Shown one piece after another: positions 30,527 to 36,885 of a stretch of 64,000 bases of DNA. Source of the stretch: Moorella humiferrea. Lineage in GTDB: Bacteria > Bacillota > DSM-521 > Neomoorellales > Neomoorellaceae. Where the stretch lies: assembly GCF_039233145.1 (NCBI RefSeq), contig NZ_CP136419.1, positions 62,001-126,000 on the forward strand, given 5' to 3'. How positions within the stretch are numbered: the first letter of the stretch is position 1; the number at the start of each line of letters is the position of its first letter. Under the pieces are notes generated by a model that did not search any database, was not told the DNA's origin, and saw only the letters and a list, made by a program, of their open reading frames with translations. The position numbers were made by a program, and so were the translations under genes.

Positions 30527-30796
30527 ATGCGCCTTGATAAATTTTTAAAGGTATCCCGTTTAATTAAACGGCGCACATTGGCCAAAGAGGTCTGCGACGG
30601 CGGCGGCGTAGAAGTGAACCGCCGGCCGGCCAAGGCCGGCACGGAGGTCAAACCGGGAGACGTCATCACATTAAAATTGGGAAACCGATGGCAGACTATA
30701 GAGATATTGGCGACGCCGGAAAATATACCCGCCGACCGCGCCAAAGAAATTTACCGCGTCCTCGCCGAGGGAAGAGATGATACGGGGAATGCATAG
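30527..30796 (+). CDS. rqcP: S4-domain RNA-binding protein, RqcP/YabO-like
   Basis: An 89-residue protein with an N-terminal S4 domain: MRLDKFLKVSRLIKRRTLAK and VCDGGGVEVNRRPAKAGTEV followed by GDVITLKLGN. This is the size and arrangement of Bacillus RqcP (YabO), which with RqcH adds alanine tails to nascent chains on split 50S subunits, and of Hsp15. Gene order after yabN/hup supports YabO. ATG follows a GTGGGGG ribosome binding site. Confidence 0.9.
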   Translation: MRLDKFLKVSRLIKRRTLAKEVCDGGGVEVNRRPAKAGTEVKPGDVITLKLGNRWQTIEILATPENIPADRAKEIYRVLAEGRDDTGNA

Positions 30797-30821
30797 CCGT
30801 GGAGGGCTTCTGCCTATACTA
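30790..30821 (+). promoter_or_regulatory. SigG-like promoter for the SpoIID-like gene
   Basis: TGCATA (30790-30795), 19-base spacer, TATACTA (30815-30821). Same -10 as the spoVT promoter but one base longer spacing. It would give a 22-base leader with AAGGCAGGAG before the TTG start. Confidence 0.45.
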
Positions 30822-30849
30822 AAAAATAAAAAGGCAGGAGCGATAAACA

Positions 30850-31773
30850 TTGCGGCGTAAGATTGGAACGTTGATAGCGACCCTGTTATTGTTAAGTGCT
30901 GTCTTGGAGGGGTGCCGGGCACCGGCCAGGCGACCGGCGGCGGAGGAACCCACCATTTCCCTTTATATTAATCAAACGGGCGAAGTTAAACGGATGAAAA
31001 TAGAGGAATACCTTCCCGGCGTAGTGGCGGCCGAAATGGAACCAACATGGCCCCTTAATGCCCTGGCGGCCCAGGCAATCCTTGCCCGGACCTTTACCAT
31101 GAAGAAGATCCAAGAAGGCGGTGTTAAAGCCCACAGCACCGACGCCTCCACCAGCGTTGAGGAGTTTCAAGCATACGACCCAACGAGGGTCAATGACAAC
31201 GTGCGCCGGGCGGTGGAAATGACCAGGGGCCAGGTTATTAAGTATAAAGGAGATTATGTCAATGCCTGGTTTTATGCTTCCGGCGGCCCGCGGACGGCGG
31301 CTTCGGCGGTAGAAGGCCTCAACTTTAACAGAGAACCGGCCCCGTACATTCAAAGCGTTCCTGACCCGGGAATGGCCATAACCACACCGGAAAATAAAAG
31401 CTGGACGGCGACCTTTACCAATGCCGAGATAGCCGCTGCGGTAAGGAAGCTGACGGGGCAGGATCCGGGACCGTTTACATCGGTAAATATTGAGGCCAAA
31501 GGTCCCTCGGGACGGGCCACCAAGTTTAAGGTGGGGAGATTGACGGTTGATGCGCCCGCACTGCGCTTGGCCCTGGGCAACGATCGCCTGCGCTCAACCC
31601 TCATTACAGGCATTACCGCCGACGGCGGCCGGGTGACCTTCAAGGGACAAGGGTACGGACATGGTGTAGGAATGAGCCAGTGGGGGGCCAGGGCACTGGC
31701 GGAACAAGGCAAATCACCCCAGGAGATCATTAAATACTTTTTCAAAGACGTGGAGCTGGTGAAGGCCTGGTAG
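30850..31773 (+). CDS. SpoIID/LytB-domain lipoprotein, putative lytic transglycosylase
   Basis: A 307-residue protein with lipobox LEGC (Cys22) and a SpoIID domain. Visible: IEEYLPGVVAAEMEPTWPLNALAAQAILART, whose Glu in AAEMEP corresponds to the catalytic Glu of SpoIID, and the C-terminal GYGHGVGMSQWGARALAEQG. SpoIID cleaves glycan strands during engulfment. SpoIID of Bacillus is encoded near murAA rather than here, so this may be a paralogue. TTG start. The SigG-like promoter would place it in the forespore, whereas Bacillus spoIID is a mother-cell gene. Confidence 0.88.
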   Translation: MRRKIGTLIATLLLLSAVLEGCRAPARRPAAEEPTISLYINQTGEVKRMKIEEYLPGVVAAEMEPTWPLNALAAQAILARTFTMKKIQEGGVKAHSTDASTSVEEFQAYDPTRVNDNVRRAVEMTRGQVIKYKGDYVNAWFYASGGPRTAASAVEGLNFNREPAPYIQSVPDPGMAITTPENKSWTATFTNAEIAAAVRKLTGQDPGPFTSVNIEAKGPSGRATKFKVGRLTVDAPALRLALGNDRLRSTLITGITADGGRVTFKGQGYGHGVGMSQWGARALAEQGKSPQEIIKYFFKDVELVKAW

Positions 31774-31793
31774 GCGGCCGCCGGCTTTTTTAT

Positions 31794-31822
31794 TTCATTT
31801 TTGCTCCCATTCCTCATAAAAA
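31794..31822 (+). promoter_or_regulatory. Weak SigE-like promoter for yabPQ
   Basis: TTCATTTT (31794-31801), 13-base gap, CATAAAAA (31815-31822). It partly fits the SigE consensus. yabP is a SigE gene in Bacillus; the match alone would not be convincing. Confidence 0.3.
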
Positions 31823-31844
31823 TAAATAGAGGGGGAATGGGCGC

Positions 31845-32111
31845 ATGGCCGACGGGCAGCACCAGATCACCATAGTCAACCGGCAAAAACTCATGATAAG
31901 CGGCGTTCTTCATGTATTGAATTATGATGAAGAAGAAATACTCCTGGAAACCACCATGGGCCTTTTGACGGTAAAGGGCAAAGACTTTAACATCAGCAGT
32001 TTGAATCTGGAAACCGGCAACCTTGAAGCCGAGGGAATGGTAAACAATTTTTCTTACAGCGAGGGGAAGGGCGCCCGGGGAAAAAACATTCTCCAGCGCC
32101 TCCTCCGATGA
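31845..32111 (+). CDS. yabP: Sporulation protein YabP
   Basis: An 88-residue YabP/YqfC family protein: HQITIVNRQKLMISGVLHVL and GLLTVKGKDFNISSLNLETG, alternating short strands with a glycine turn pattern. Required at the mother-cell stage of spore formation in Bacillus; the molecular role is unknown. ATG after GAGGGGG. It overlaps yabQ by 4 bases (ATGA). Confidence 0.92.
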   Translation: MADGQHQITIVNRQKLMISGVLHVLNYDEEEILLETTMGLLTVKGKDFNISSLNLETGNLEAEGMVNNFSYSEGKGARGKNILQRLLR

Positions 32112-32545
32112 TCCCTTTGCCGGAACAGTGGCAGATATTTATGGCGCTGGGCGGCGGCGGGCTCCTTCTGGCCTTTCTTTTTGATTGTTACCGCGTCGGC
32201 CGCTATTTTTGGCGTCCGCGGGGAATGACAAGCCATTTGGGAGATGCCGTATTTTGGTTGATTTTAACCGTTTTTACCTTTGCCTTGTTGATGTTCATCA
32301 ATTGGGGCGAAATGCGGGCCTACGTTTTTCTGGGTTTGGGCATGGGCGTAACCTCCTATAGTTTATTTTTAAGCGGGAGTGTACGTCCCTGGCTTTACCG
32401 CAGTGGCCGCTTACTGGGCAAAGTCATGGCCGGCGGGCGACGCCTTATTACAGGGGTGTTTTTTATCGTTATTATTCCGGGGCGGATTGTTTATAGACTG
32501 ACGTCCCTTTTTCACCGGCACCGGCCGCCGCACCCATTAGAATAA
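32108..32545 (+). CDS. yabQ: Spore cortex protein YabQ
   Basis: A 145-residue membrane protein with four hydrophobic segments (ALGGGGLLLAFLFDCYRVG, AVFWLILTVFTFALLMFINW, VFLGLGMGVTSYSLFLSG, LITGVFFIVIIPGRIVY). YabQ localises to the spore membrane and is needed for cortex formation. Translationally coupled to yabP. Confidence 0.92.
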   Translation: MIPLPEQWQIFMALGGGGLLLAFLFDCYRVGRYFWRPRGMTSHLGDAVFWLILTVFTFALLMFINWGEMRAYVFLGLGMGVTSYSLFLSGSVRPWLYRSGRLLGKVMAGGRRLITGVFFIVIIPGRIVYRLTSLFHRHRPPHPLE

Positions 32546-32600
32546 TTTTTCTCCATGGCAGGATTTTTTTACCGGAGGGAGAATATAATTATGTACAATA

Positions 32601-32634
32601 TTTGTCCACAGATTGTGCATAAACTGTGGACAAA
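32601..32634. repeat. Perfect inverted repeat of DnaA-box-like 9-mers, likely operator
   Basis: Arms TTTGTCCACAG (32601-32611) and CTGTGGACAAA (32624-32634) around 12 bases. Each arm holds TTGTCCACA, one base from the DnaA box TTATCCACA. It lies just downstream of a TATAAT at 32584-32589 and immediately upstream of the small HTH gene, an operator-like position. It could also fold as an mRNA hairpin with an 11-bp stem; no T run follows. Confidence 0.7.
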
Positions 32635-32649
32635 TCCGGGGATAAGGAC

Positions 32650-32874
32650 GTGCAGATTGAAATTCGTGGAGCTGAAAAATTGAGTTTTCGTGAACGCCAG
32701 GTGGTGACCTTGAAGGAGATGGGTCTAAGCAATGAAGAAGTGGCCCGCCGTTTAAATCTAAGCATTAGCAGCGTGGCCACCCTTTACCATCGCGCCCGGA
32801 CGAAGGGCTACCAGGTAGTTATCGTTATTCCGGGTGAAACTTTAGGCATATTTACGGGTGAAGAAGATGGGTAA
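32650..32874 (+). CDS. Small sigma-region-4/LuxR-type HTH protein
   Basis: A 74-residue protein that is mostly one helix-turn-helix: LSFRERQVVTLKEMGLSNEEVARRLNLSISSVATLYHRAR, as in sigma-70 region 4 and LuxR-type domains, then a short strand-rich tail. GTG 32650 follows GGGGATAAGGAC; GTG 32626 would start inside the inverted repeat. No such gene is present at this place in Bacillus. It may bind the repeat just upstream (autoregulation, inference). It overlaps divIC by 8 bases, so it may influence expression of that cell-division gene. Confidence 0.75.
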   Translation: MQIEIRGAEKLSFRERQVVTLKEMGLSNEEVARRLNLSISSVATLYHRARTKGYQVVIVIPGETLGIFTGEEDG

Positions 32875-33211
32875 AGTAGTCCGCTTGCCAAAACGGTCTT
32901 TAAACTGGCGGGTTATTGCCGCCGGAATGTTAACTTTATACTTCTTTTTTTCCTTTATACGTCTGGGTGTTGCTTTATATCAAACTAACCTGCAAATTAA
33001 ATCTTATAGCGAGCAAAAAGCCCTTTTAGAGGCGGAAGGCAATCGTCTGCGGGAACAAATCCGAGAATTAAACGATAATGATTATATTGAACGCCTGGCC
33101 CGGGAAGAACTCGGTTTGGTTAAACCCGGGGAAACAGTGGTGATAACGGCCGTGCCGGGACAAGTCCGGCCCTACATACCTCCCCGCCCCGGGCAAGAAT
33201 TTCGCGATTAA
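32867..33211 (+). CDS. divIC: Septum formation initiator DivIC
   Basis: A 114-residue FtsB/DivIC family protein: one transmembrane helix (WRVIAAGMLTLYFFFSFIRL), a coiled coil (SYSEQKALLEAEGNRLREQ) and the conserved NDNDYIERLAREELGLVKPGE end. It works with FtsL and DivIB in the divisome. ATG 32867 is preferred over GTG 32858 because GGTGAAGAAG serves as its ribosome binding site. Confidence 0.93.
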   Translation: MGKVVRLPKRSLNWRVIAAGMLTLYFFFSFIRLGVALYQTNLQIKSYSEQKALLEAEGNRLREQIRELNDNDYIERLAREELGLVKPGETVVITAVPGQVRPYIPPRPGQEFRD

Positions 33212-33227
33212 AAATTCCTCCAGGTTA

Positions 33228-33257
33228 TTGACAAATTTCTTAACTATTGCATATAAT
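33228..33257 (+). promoter_or_regulatory. Consensus sigma-A promoter for yabR
   Basis: TTGACA (33228-33233), 18-base spacer, TATAAT (33252-33257): both hexamers perfect. The start codon is 38 bases further on. Confidence 0.9.
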
Positions 33258-33295
33258 TAGATAGACTTTTAAAAAATAGGAGGAATAACACCCGC

Positions 33296-33691
33296 ATGTC
33301 CATCGCCGTAGGCACCGTGGTAGAAGGAGTGGTCAGCGGGATCACCCGGTTCGGTGCCTTTGTTGAACTGCCAGGAGGCCTTACGGGCCTGGTCCATATT
33401 TCCGAGGTGGCCGATACCTATGTGAAGGACGTCAAAGATTTCCTGAAGGAGAGGGATCGGGTTAAGGTTAAAGTCATCAACATTGATGAAAACGGCAAAA
33501 TCGGACTCTCAATTAAACAGGCGGATCCCAATTACAACGAAAACCGACGGGAGAACCGCCGCCGTCGCGCCGCCGCCTCGACCTCCTTTGAGGATAAGCT
33601 CGCCCGCTTTTTGAAGGAAAGCGACGAACGGTTGCAGGATTTAAGGCGGCATACGGAAGCAAGGCGCGGGGGGAGAAGTGCAAGACAATGA
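33296..33691 (+). CDS. yabR: S1 RNA-binding domain protein YabR
   Basis: A 131-residue protein with one N-terminal S1 domain: GTVVEGVVSGITRFGAFVEL, TGLVHISEVADTYVKDVKDF and DRVKVKVINIDENGKIGLSIKQ. The C-terminal 50 residues are highly basic (RRENRRRRAAAS) and probably add RNA affinity. ATG after AGGAGGAAT. The slot after divIC matches yabR of Bacillus, and the promoter is strong. Confidence 0.93.
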   Translation: MSIAVGTVVEGVVSGITRFGAFVELPGGLTGLVHISEVADTYVKDVKDFLKERDRVKVKVINIDENGKIGLSIKQADPNYNENRRENRRRRAAASTSFEDKLARFLKESDERLQDLRRHTEARRGGRSARQ

Positions 33692-33693
33692 TC

Positions 33694-33718
33694 AGGGCAC
33701 CAAAGGGTGCCCTTTATA
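33694..33718 (+). terminator. Probable yabR terminator
   Basis: AGGGCACC and GGTGCCCT arms around a short AAAG loop, then a T-rich tail interrupted by A. Confidence 0.6.
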
Positions 33719-33736
33719 TTGTGCAGGTGAAAGGTT

Positions 33737-34657
33737 GTGGCGTATTATGCAGCTTTGGACGTGGGTTCTAATTCCGTGCGTCTAATGGTTGGCGAAGTGC
33801 GGGAGGCCAAAGTGTATCCCGTACGAACGGCACTGCGCAGCACCAGGTTGCTGGCTGGAGCGGTAAATGGATGGCTCCAGGAAGAAGCAGTTATACGAAC
33901 GGCGGCGGCCGTGGCCGAATTGGCCGCCGTGGCCCGGGAGTGGCAGCCTGCGGCAATAATATGCATTGCCACCAGTGCGGCCCGGGAAGCCCGTAACCTT
34001 GATTTTTTACGTAGCACGGTGAAAAGACGGGCTGGTCTGGAATTAACGGTGATTGACGGGGAGACTGAGGCCCGTTTGGCCTACGAAGGCGCTCTGGCGG
34101 GGTTCGAAGACGCCGGAAAGAATCCCCTGGTGATTGATATAGGAGGCGGTAGTACAGAACTGAGCTGGATGGATGGGGGACGGCTGCAGCTTTTTAGCGT
34201 GAGAGTCGGTGCCGTTCGCGCGACGGAAACGGCGATGACCAGGGAAATGATTGCGGCCGCCCTGGCCCCGGTCCTTTTACGGGCCCGTGGGGTCAGTCGT
34301 GACCGCATTATAGGTACCGGGGGTACCATAACTACAGCGGCGGCTATGGAGCTAGGCCTGGAACCCTACCTGCCGGAGCGGGTCCATGGTACTTTTTTAA
34401 CTACCGCCCGGGTGAAAGACTGGCGAAGCCGTCTGGAGGCAATGCCCTTATCGCAAAGACGCCTTCTTCCGGGCCTGCAGCCGGAACGGGCCGATATTAT
34501 CGTTGCCGGGTTGCTCATATTGGAAATAATCCTCGAAGGCCTTGGGGCGGAAGGTGTGGTGGCCAGCGAAGCCGACCTGTTATGGGGGCTAATTCTTAAC
34601 TACGCCACCAAAGACGGAGGAAAGGATGGAAAAGGTTGCAGTCGTTTACCTATATAG
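33737..34657 (+). CDS. ppx: Ppx/GppA family phosphatase
   Basis: A 306-residue ASKHA-fold enzyme: AALDVGSNSVRLMVGEV (first phosphate loop), VIDGETEARLAYEGAL with the catalytic Glu region, VIDIGGGSTELSW (second loop) and GTGGTITTAAAMEL. It corresponds to the short exopolyphosphatase/pppGpp phosphatase without the C-terminal HD domain. Its gene follows yabR. GTG start after CAGGTGAAAGG. It overlaps the next gene by 22 bases. Confidence 0.92.
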   Translation: MAYYAALDVGSNSVRLMVGEVREAKVYPVRTALRSTRLLAGAVNGWLQEEAVIRTAAAVAELAAVAREWQPAAIICIATSAAREARNLDFLRSTVKRRAGLELTVIDGETEARLAYEGALAGFEDAGKNPLVIDIGGGSTELSWMDGGRLQLFSVRVGAVRATETAMTREMIAAALAPVLLRARGVSRDRIIGTGGTITTAAAMELGLEPYLPERVHGTFLTTARVKDWRSRLEAMPLSQRRLLPGLQPERADIIVAGLLILEIILEGLGAEGVVASEADLLWGLILNYATKDGGKDGKGCSRLPI

Positions 34658-35037
34658 CCGGTAAAGGGCGATACAGGGTTTTTTGTCGCGTCTATCCGCT
34701 TATGGAAGGTTATATCGCCTTCCTTATGGGCGGGACCAAATACCATGTGGGCGCCGTAGCCCTGGGGCTGCCGCGGCCGAGTTTAAAGGGAGACAAAACC
34801 AGCGCCACCACTTCCGTTTTGGCCGTTTTGGGCCATAAAGACGATGAACTGGCACGACCGGCGGCGGCCCAAATGGCCGCCCGGTTGCAGATGCCGGCCG
34901 TGGTAGTGGCCGGAGTACATATAGATAAAGCCGCCCCTGCGGAACTGGCGCTTTTGGCGGCTAACGGCCGCCGGGCGGTGGCCGGCGTCATCAAGGTATT
35001 ACTCCGGCGACTTAAAAACCCAAAGCCTGTAAAGTAG
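34636..35037 (+). CDS. LpdD-like domain protein (prenylated flavin chaperone-like)
   Basis: A 133-residue protein with alternating strands and helices. The pattern FLMGGTKYHVGAVALG near the start and VVVAGVHIDKAAPAEL later recalls LpdD (GG-x2-PHIG ... GIHV), a small accessory protein of UbiD-type decarboxylases. No ubiD or ubiX gene is present in the window, so a link to prenylated FMN is unsupported by context. TTG 34636 has GGATGGAAAAGG upstream; it overlaps ppx by 22 bases and the convergent L,D-transpeptidase by 26. Confidence 0.5.
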   Translation: MQSFTYIAGKGRYRVFCRVYPLMEGYIAFLMGGTKYHVGAVALGLPRPSLKGDKTSATTSVLAVLGHKDDELARPAAAQMAARLQMPAVVVAGVHIDKAAPAELALLAANGRRAVAGVIKVLLRRLKNPKPVK

Positions 35038-35947
35038 CGATATCGGCCGTGCCGGTGACCTTTAAGCCGTGGAAAAGCTGGAATTCTTTTACTGCGAGTT
35101 CAGTCATTAAACCGTAATCGCCGTCGGTGGGACCAAAGAGGTAAAAACCCTTTTCCCGCAGCCTTGCCTGGAGGGTCACAACTTCCGGGGCGCTGGCGCC
35201 CGGTTTCAAGGGGGCGGTGGGTTGGATATAGGGGCCTTTAACTATTACCGGCGTACCGACGGGCAGCCAGGGAAAAATTTCTTCGATATCTTCATTATAC
35301 ATGCGAAAACAGCCTGCCGAAGCCGCCCAGCCGATGGACCAGGGACGGTTTGTCCCGTGAATGCCGTAATTGCCCCAGGGTACATTTAGTCCCATCCAGC
35401 GGGTGCCGAAGACGCCCCCGCTTTCATAGGCCTTGTCGATTATTTTCCATTCCCCTACCGGCGAAGGACTGGTATATTTTCCTATGGCGACCGGATATTG
35501 GCTAAAGACCTGATCGTCGACCATTATGCTTAGGAGAAGGCGGTCGGTATCGACGACGACTTTAAGTTTTTTGCCCTTGGGCGGGGCGGGCCTGGCGACG
35601 GAAACCCTGGAACTTAAAGATTTTTCGTCCAGGGCCAACCAGGTGGCTGAATCAACTACACCAACAGTTGTCAACCCATGCTCCTTTTGAAAGTTGACGA
35701 CGGCCCGTTGGGTGATAGTGTCATAAACGCCGGTTAAAGGACCGAAGTAATAGCCGAGTCGGGCCAGGCGCAGCTGAAGGAGCTGGACATCCGGGCCTTC
35801 CAGGGGAGGTTGGGTGAGCTTTAGCAATCGCTCTTCTTGAAAAAAGCAGCCACATAAGGGGTGGGCCAGTGCCTCCGGCAGCATCCAGATTAAAAACACA
35901 AACGTGACGGCCGAAAAAAAAGCCAAACAACGTACTTTTAAATTCAA
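35012..35947 (-). CDS. Secreted L,D-transpeptidase with two peptidoglycan-binding domains
   Basis: A 311-residue exported protein: signal peptide (LAFFSAVTFVFLIWMLPEALAH), N-terminal PG_binding_1 (VQLLQLRLARLGYYFGPLTG, residues 53-105), the YkuD catalytic domain with HGTNRPWSIGWAASAGCFRM (HGT and S-x-G-C-x-R, catalytic Cys), and a second C-terminal PG_binding_1 (VVTLQARLREKGFYLFGPTDG). The arrangement binding-catalysis-binding is less common than a single binding domain. Such enzymes make 3-3 crosslinks; in sporulators many act in the spore cortex. Confidence 0.93.
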   Translation of the reverse strand: MNLKVRCLAFFSAVTFVFLIWMLPEALAHPLCGCFFQEERLLKLTQPPLEGPDVQLLQLRLARLGYYFGPLTGVYDTITQRAVVNFQKEHGLTTVGVVDSATWLALDEKSLSSRVSVARPAPPKGKKLKVVVDTDRLLLSIMVDDQVFSQYPVAIGKYTSPSPVGEWKIIDKAYESGGVFGTRWMGLNVPWGNYGIHGTNRPWSIGWAASAGCFRMYNEDIEEIFPWLPVGTPVIVKGPYIQPTAPLKPGASAPEVVTLQARLREKGFYLFGPTDGDYGLMTELAVKEFQLFHGLKVTGTADIATLQALGF

Positions 35948-36098
35948 CTTTTTTCCCTCGCCGTAGTTGAAAATATTTTAGCAGAACCCCTTCTATAGTA
36001 TTTCCCGAGATTTTTTCCTATACGTTTTATACTTCCCTGGTTTATCCTTCCGCGGTTCGGGGCAAATTAAATTTAAACGAAAAGGGAAGGGAGTTCTA

Positions 36099-36530
36099 AT
36101 GCTGGCGGCCCTTTTTTTGGCCCTTGTCGCGGGTATAGCCATGGCTTTTCAGGGTTCTTTAAATGCCGCTTTAGGAAAAATCATCGGGCTTTTACAGGCG
36201 ACACTGATTGTTCACCTTACGGCCACCCTGGCAGTATTAATCCTTCTTTTTACTCCTTTAAGTAACGGCAGTTTAGGCAAGCTGTTTCAATGCCCCTGGT
36301 ATCTTTGGCTGGGGGGGCTTATCGGCGTAGTGATAACTTACGGGGTGGTGGCCAGCATCCCCAAGGTGGGCGTGGCCCTGGCCACGACGGCCATTATTGT
36401 CGGTCAGGTATCCACGGCCCTATTGATTGACCATTTTGGTTTATTCGGCCTGGAGAAAATGCCCTTCACCTGGTGGAAGGCCGCCGGCTTGGTCCTCCTC
36501 GCCGCCGGCGCCCGCTTGATGCTTAATTGA
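36099..36530 (+). CDS. DMT-superfamily transporter, YdcZ/DUF606 type
   Basis: A 143-residue membrane protein with five hydrophobic helices. LVAGIAMAFQGSLNAALGK at the start and TTAIIVGQVSTALLIDHFGLFG are the conserved repeats of the DUF606 (YdcZ) small drug/metabolite transporter-like family, which function as homo- or heterodimers. ATG after GAAGGGAGG. Single gene, substrate unknown. Confidence 0.85.
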   Translation: MLAALFLALVAGIAMAFQGSLNAALGKIIGLLQATLIVHLTATLAVLILLFTPLSNGSLGKLFQCPWYLWLGGLIGVVITYGVVASIPKVGVALATTAIIVGQVSTALLIDHFGLFGLEKMPFTWWKAAGLVLLAAGARLMLN

Positions 36531-36547
36531 AGCCCGTTACTTACCCC

Positions 36548-36576
36548 TTGACAAAAGGGAGAGATTTAGGCATAAT
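36548..36576 (+). promoter_or_regulatory. Promoter for the two tRNA genes
   Basis: TTGACA (36548-36553), 17-base spacer, CATAAT (36571-36576), 11 bases before the first tRNA. Confidence 0.8.
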
Positions 36577-36587
36577 ATCTGTTGCAT

Positions 36588-36664
36588 GGCGGTGTAGCTC
36601 AGCTGGTTAGAGCATGCGGTTCATACCCGCAGTGTCGTAGGTTCGAATCCTACCACCGCTACCA
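36588..36664 (+). tRNA. tRNA-Met (anticodon CAT), elongator type
   Basis: 77 bases including encoded CCA. Acceptor GGCGGTG/CACCGCT, D-arm with AGCTCAGCTGGTTAGAGC, anticodon stem TGCGG/CCGCA with loop TTCATAC, T-arm GTAGGTTCGAATCCTAC. It matches Bacillus elongator tRNA-Met in the acceptor stem and lacks the features of initiator tRNA (no unpaired first base, no GGG/CCC anticodon stem). Confidence 0.93.
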
Positions 36665-36671
36665 TTTTCAT

Positions 36672-36746
36672 GGCCCGTTAGTCAAGGGGTTAAGACACCG
36701 GTCTTTCAAGCCGGTAACAGGGGTTCGAATCCCCTACGGGCCACCA
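36672..36746 (+). tRNA. tRNA-Glu (anticodon TTC)
   Basis: 75 bases including encoded CCA. Acceptor GGCCCGT/ACGGGCC (7 pairs), anticodon stem CCGGT/GCCGG around loop CTTTCAA, T-arm AGGGGTTCGAATCCCCT. Seven bases after tRNA-Met, same transcript. Confidence 0.95.
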
Positions 36747-36755
36747 TTACTACGG

Positions 36756-36785
36756 AAACCACCCATAAATGGGTGGGTTTTTATT
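36756..36785 (+). terminator. Terminator of the tRNA transcript
   Basis: CCACCCAT/ATGGGTGG stem with an AA loop, followed by a T-rich tail. Confidence 0.85.
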
Positions 36786-36786
36786 T

Positions 36787-36853
36787 TGTCGAAAAAATAC
36801 CCACTATCCTTACCTTGACTTGACAAAATTTCCTGGATGGAAAGATATATAAT
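36787..36853 (+). promoter_or_regulatory. Spo0A box and widely spaced sigma-A promoter for spoIIE
   Basis: TGTCGAA at 36787-36793, within TTTTGTCGAAAAAA, is a perfect Spo0A box. A -35 TTGACA (36820-36825) and -10 TATAAT (36848-36853) lie 22 bases apart instead of 17. The Bacillus spoIIE promoter is a Spo0A-activated sigma-A promoter with a 21-base spacer, so both features are conserved. TGACAAA overlapping the -35 may be a second, weaker box. Confidence 0.8.
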
Positions 36854-36885
36854 AAAGACCAGGAAATGGTAAGGATGGTGGTTTT

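Noticed and set aside
36588-36664. CAT-anticodon tRNA as initiator tRNA or as tRNA-Ile2 (TilS substrate)
   Set aside because: Acceptor stem and overall sequence match Bacillus elongator tRNA-Met; initiator features are missing. Ile2 identity cannot be fully excluded by eye, but is less likely.
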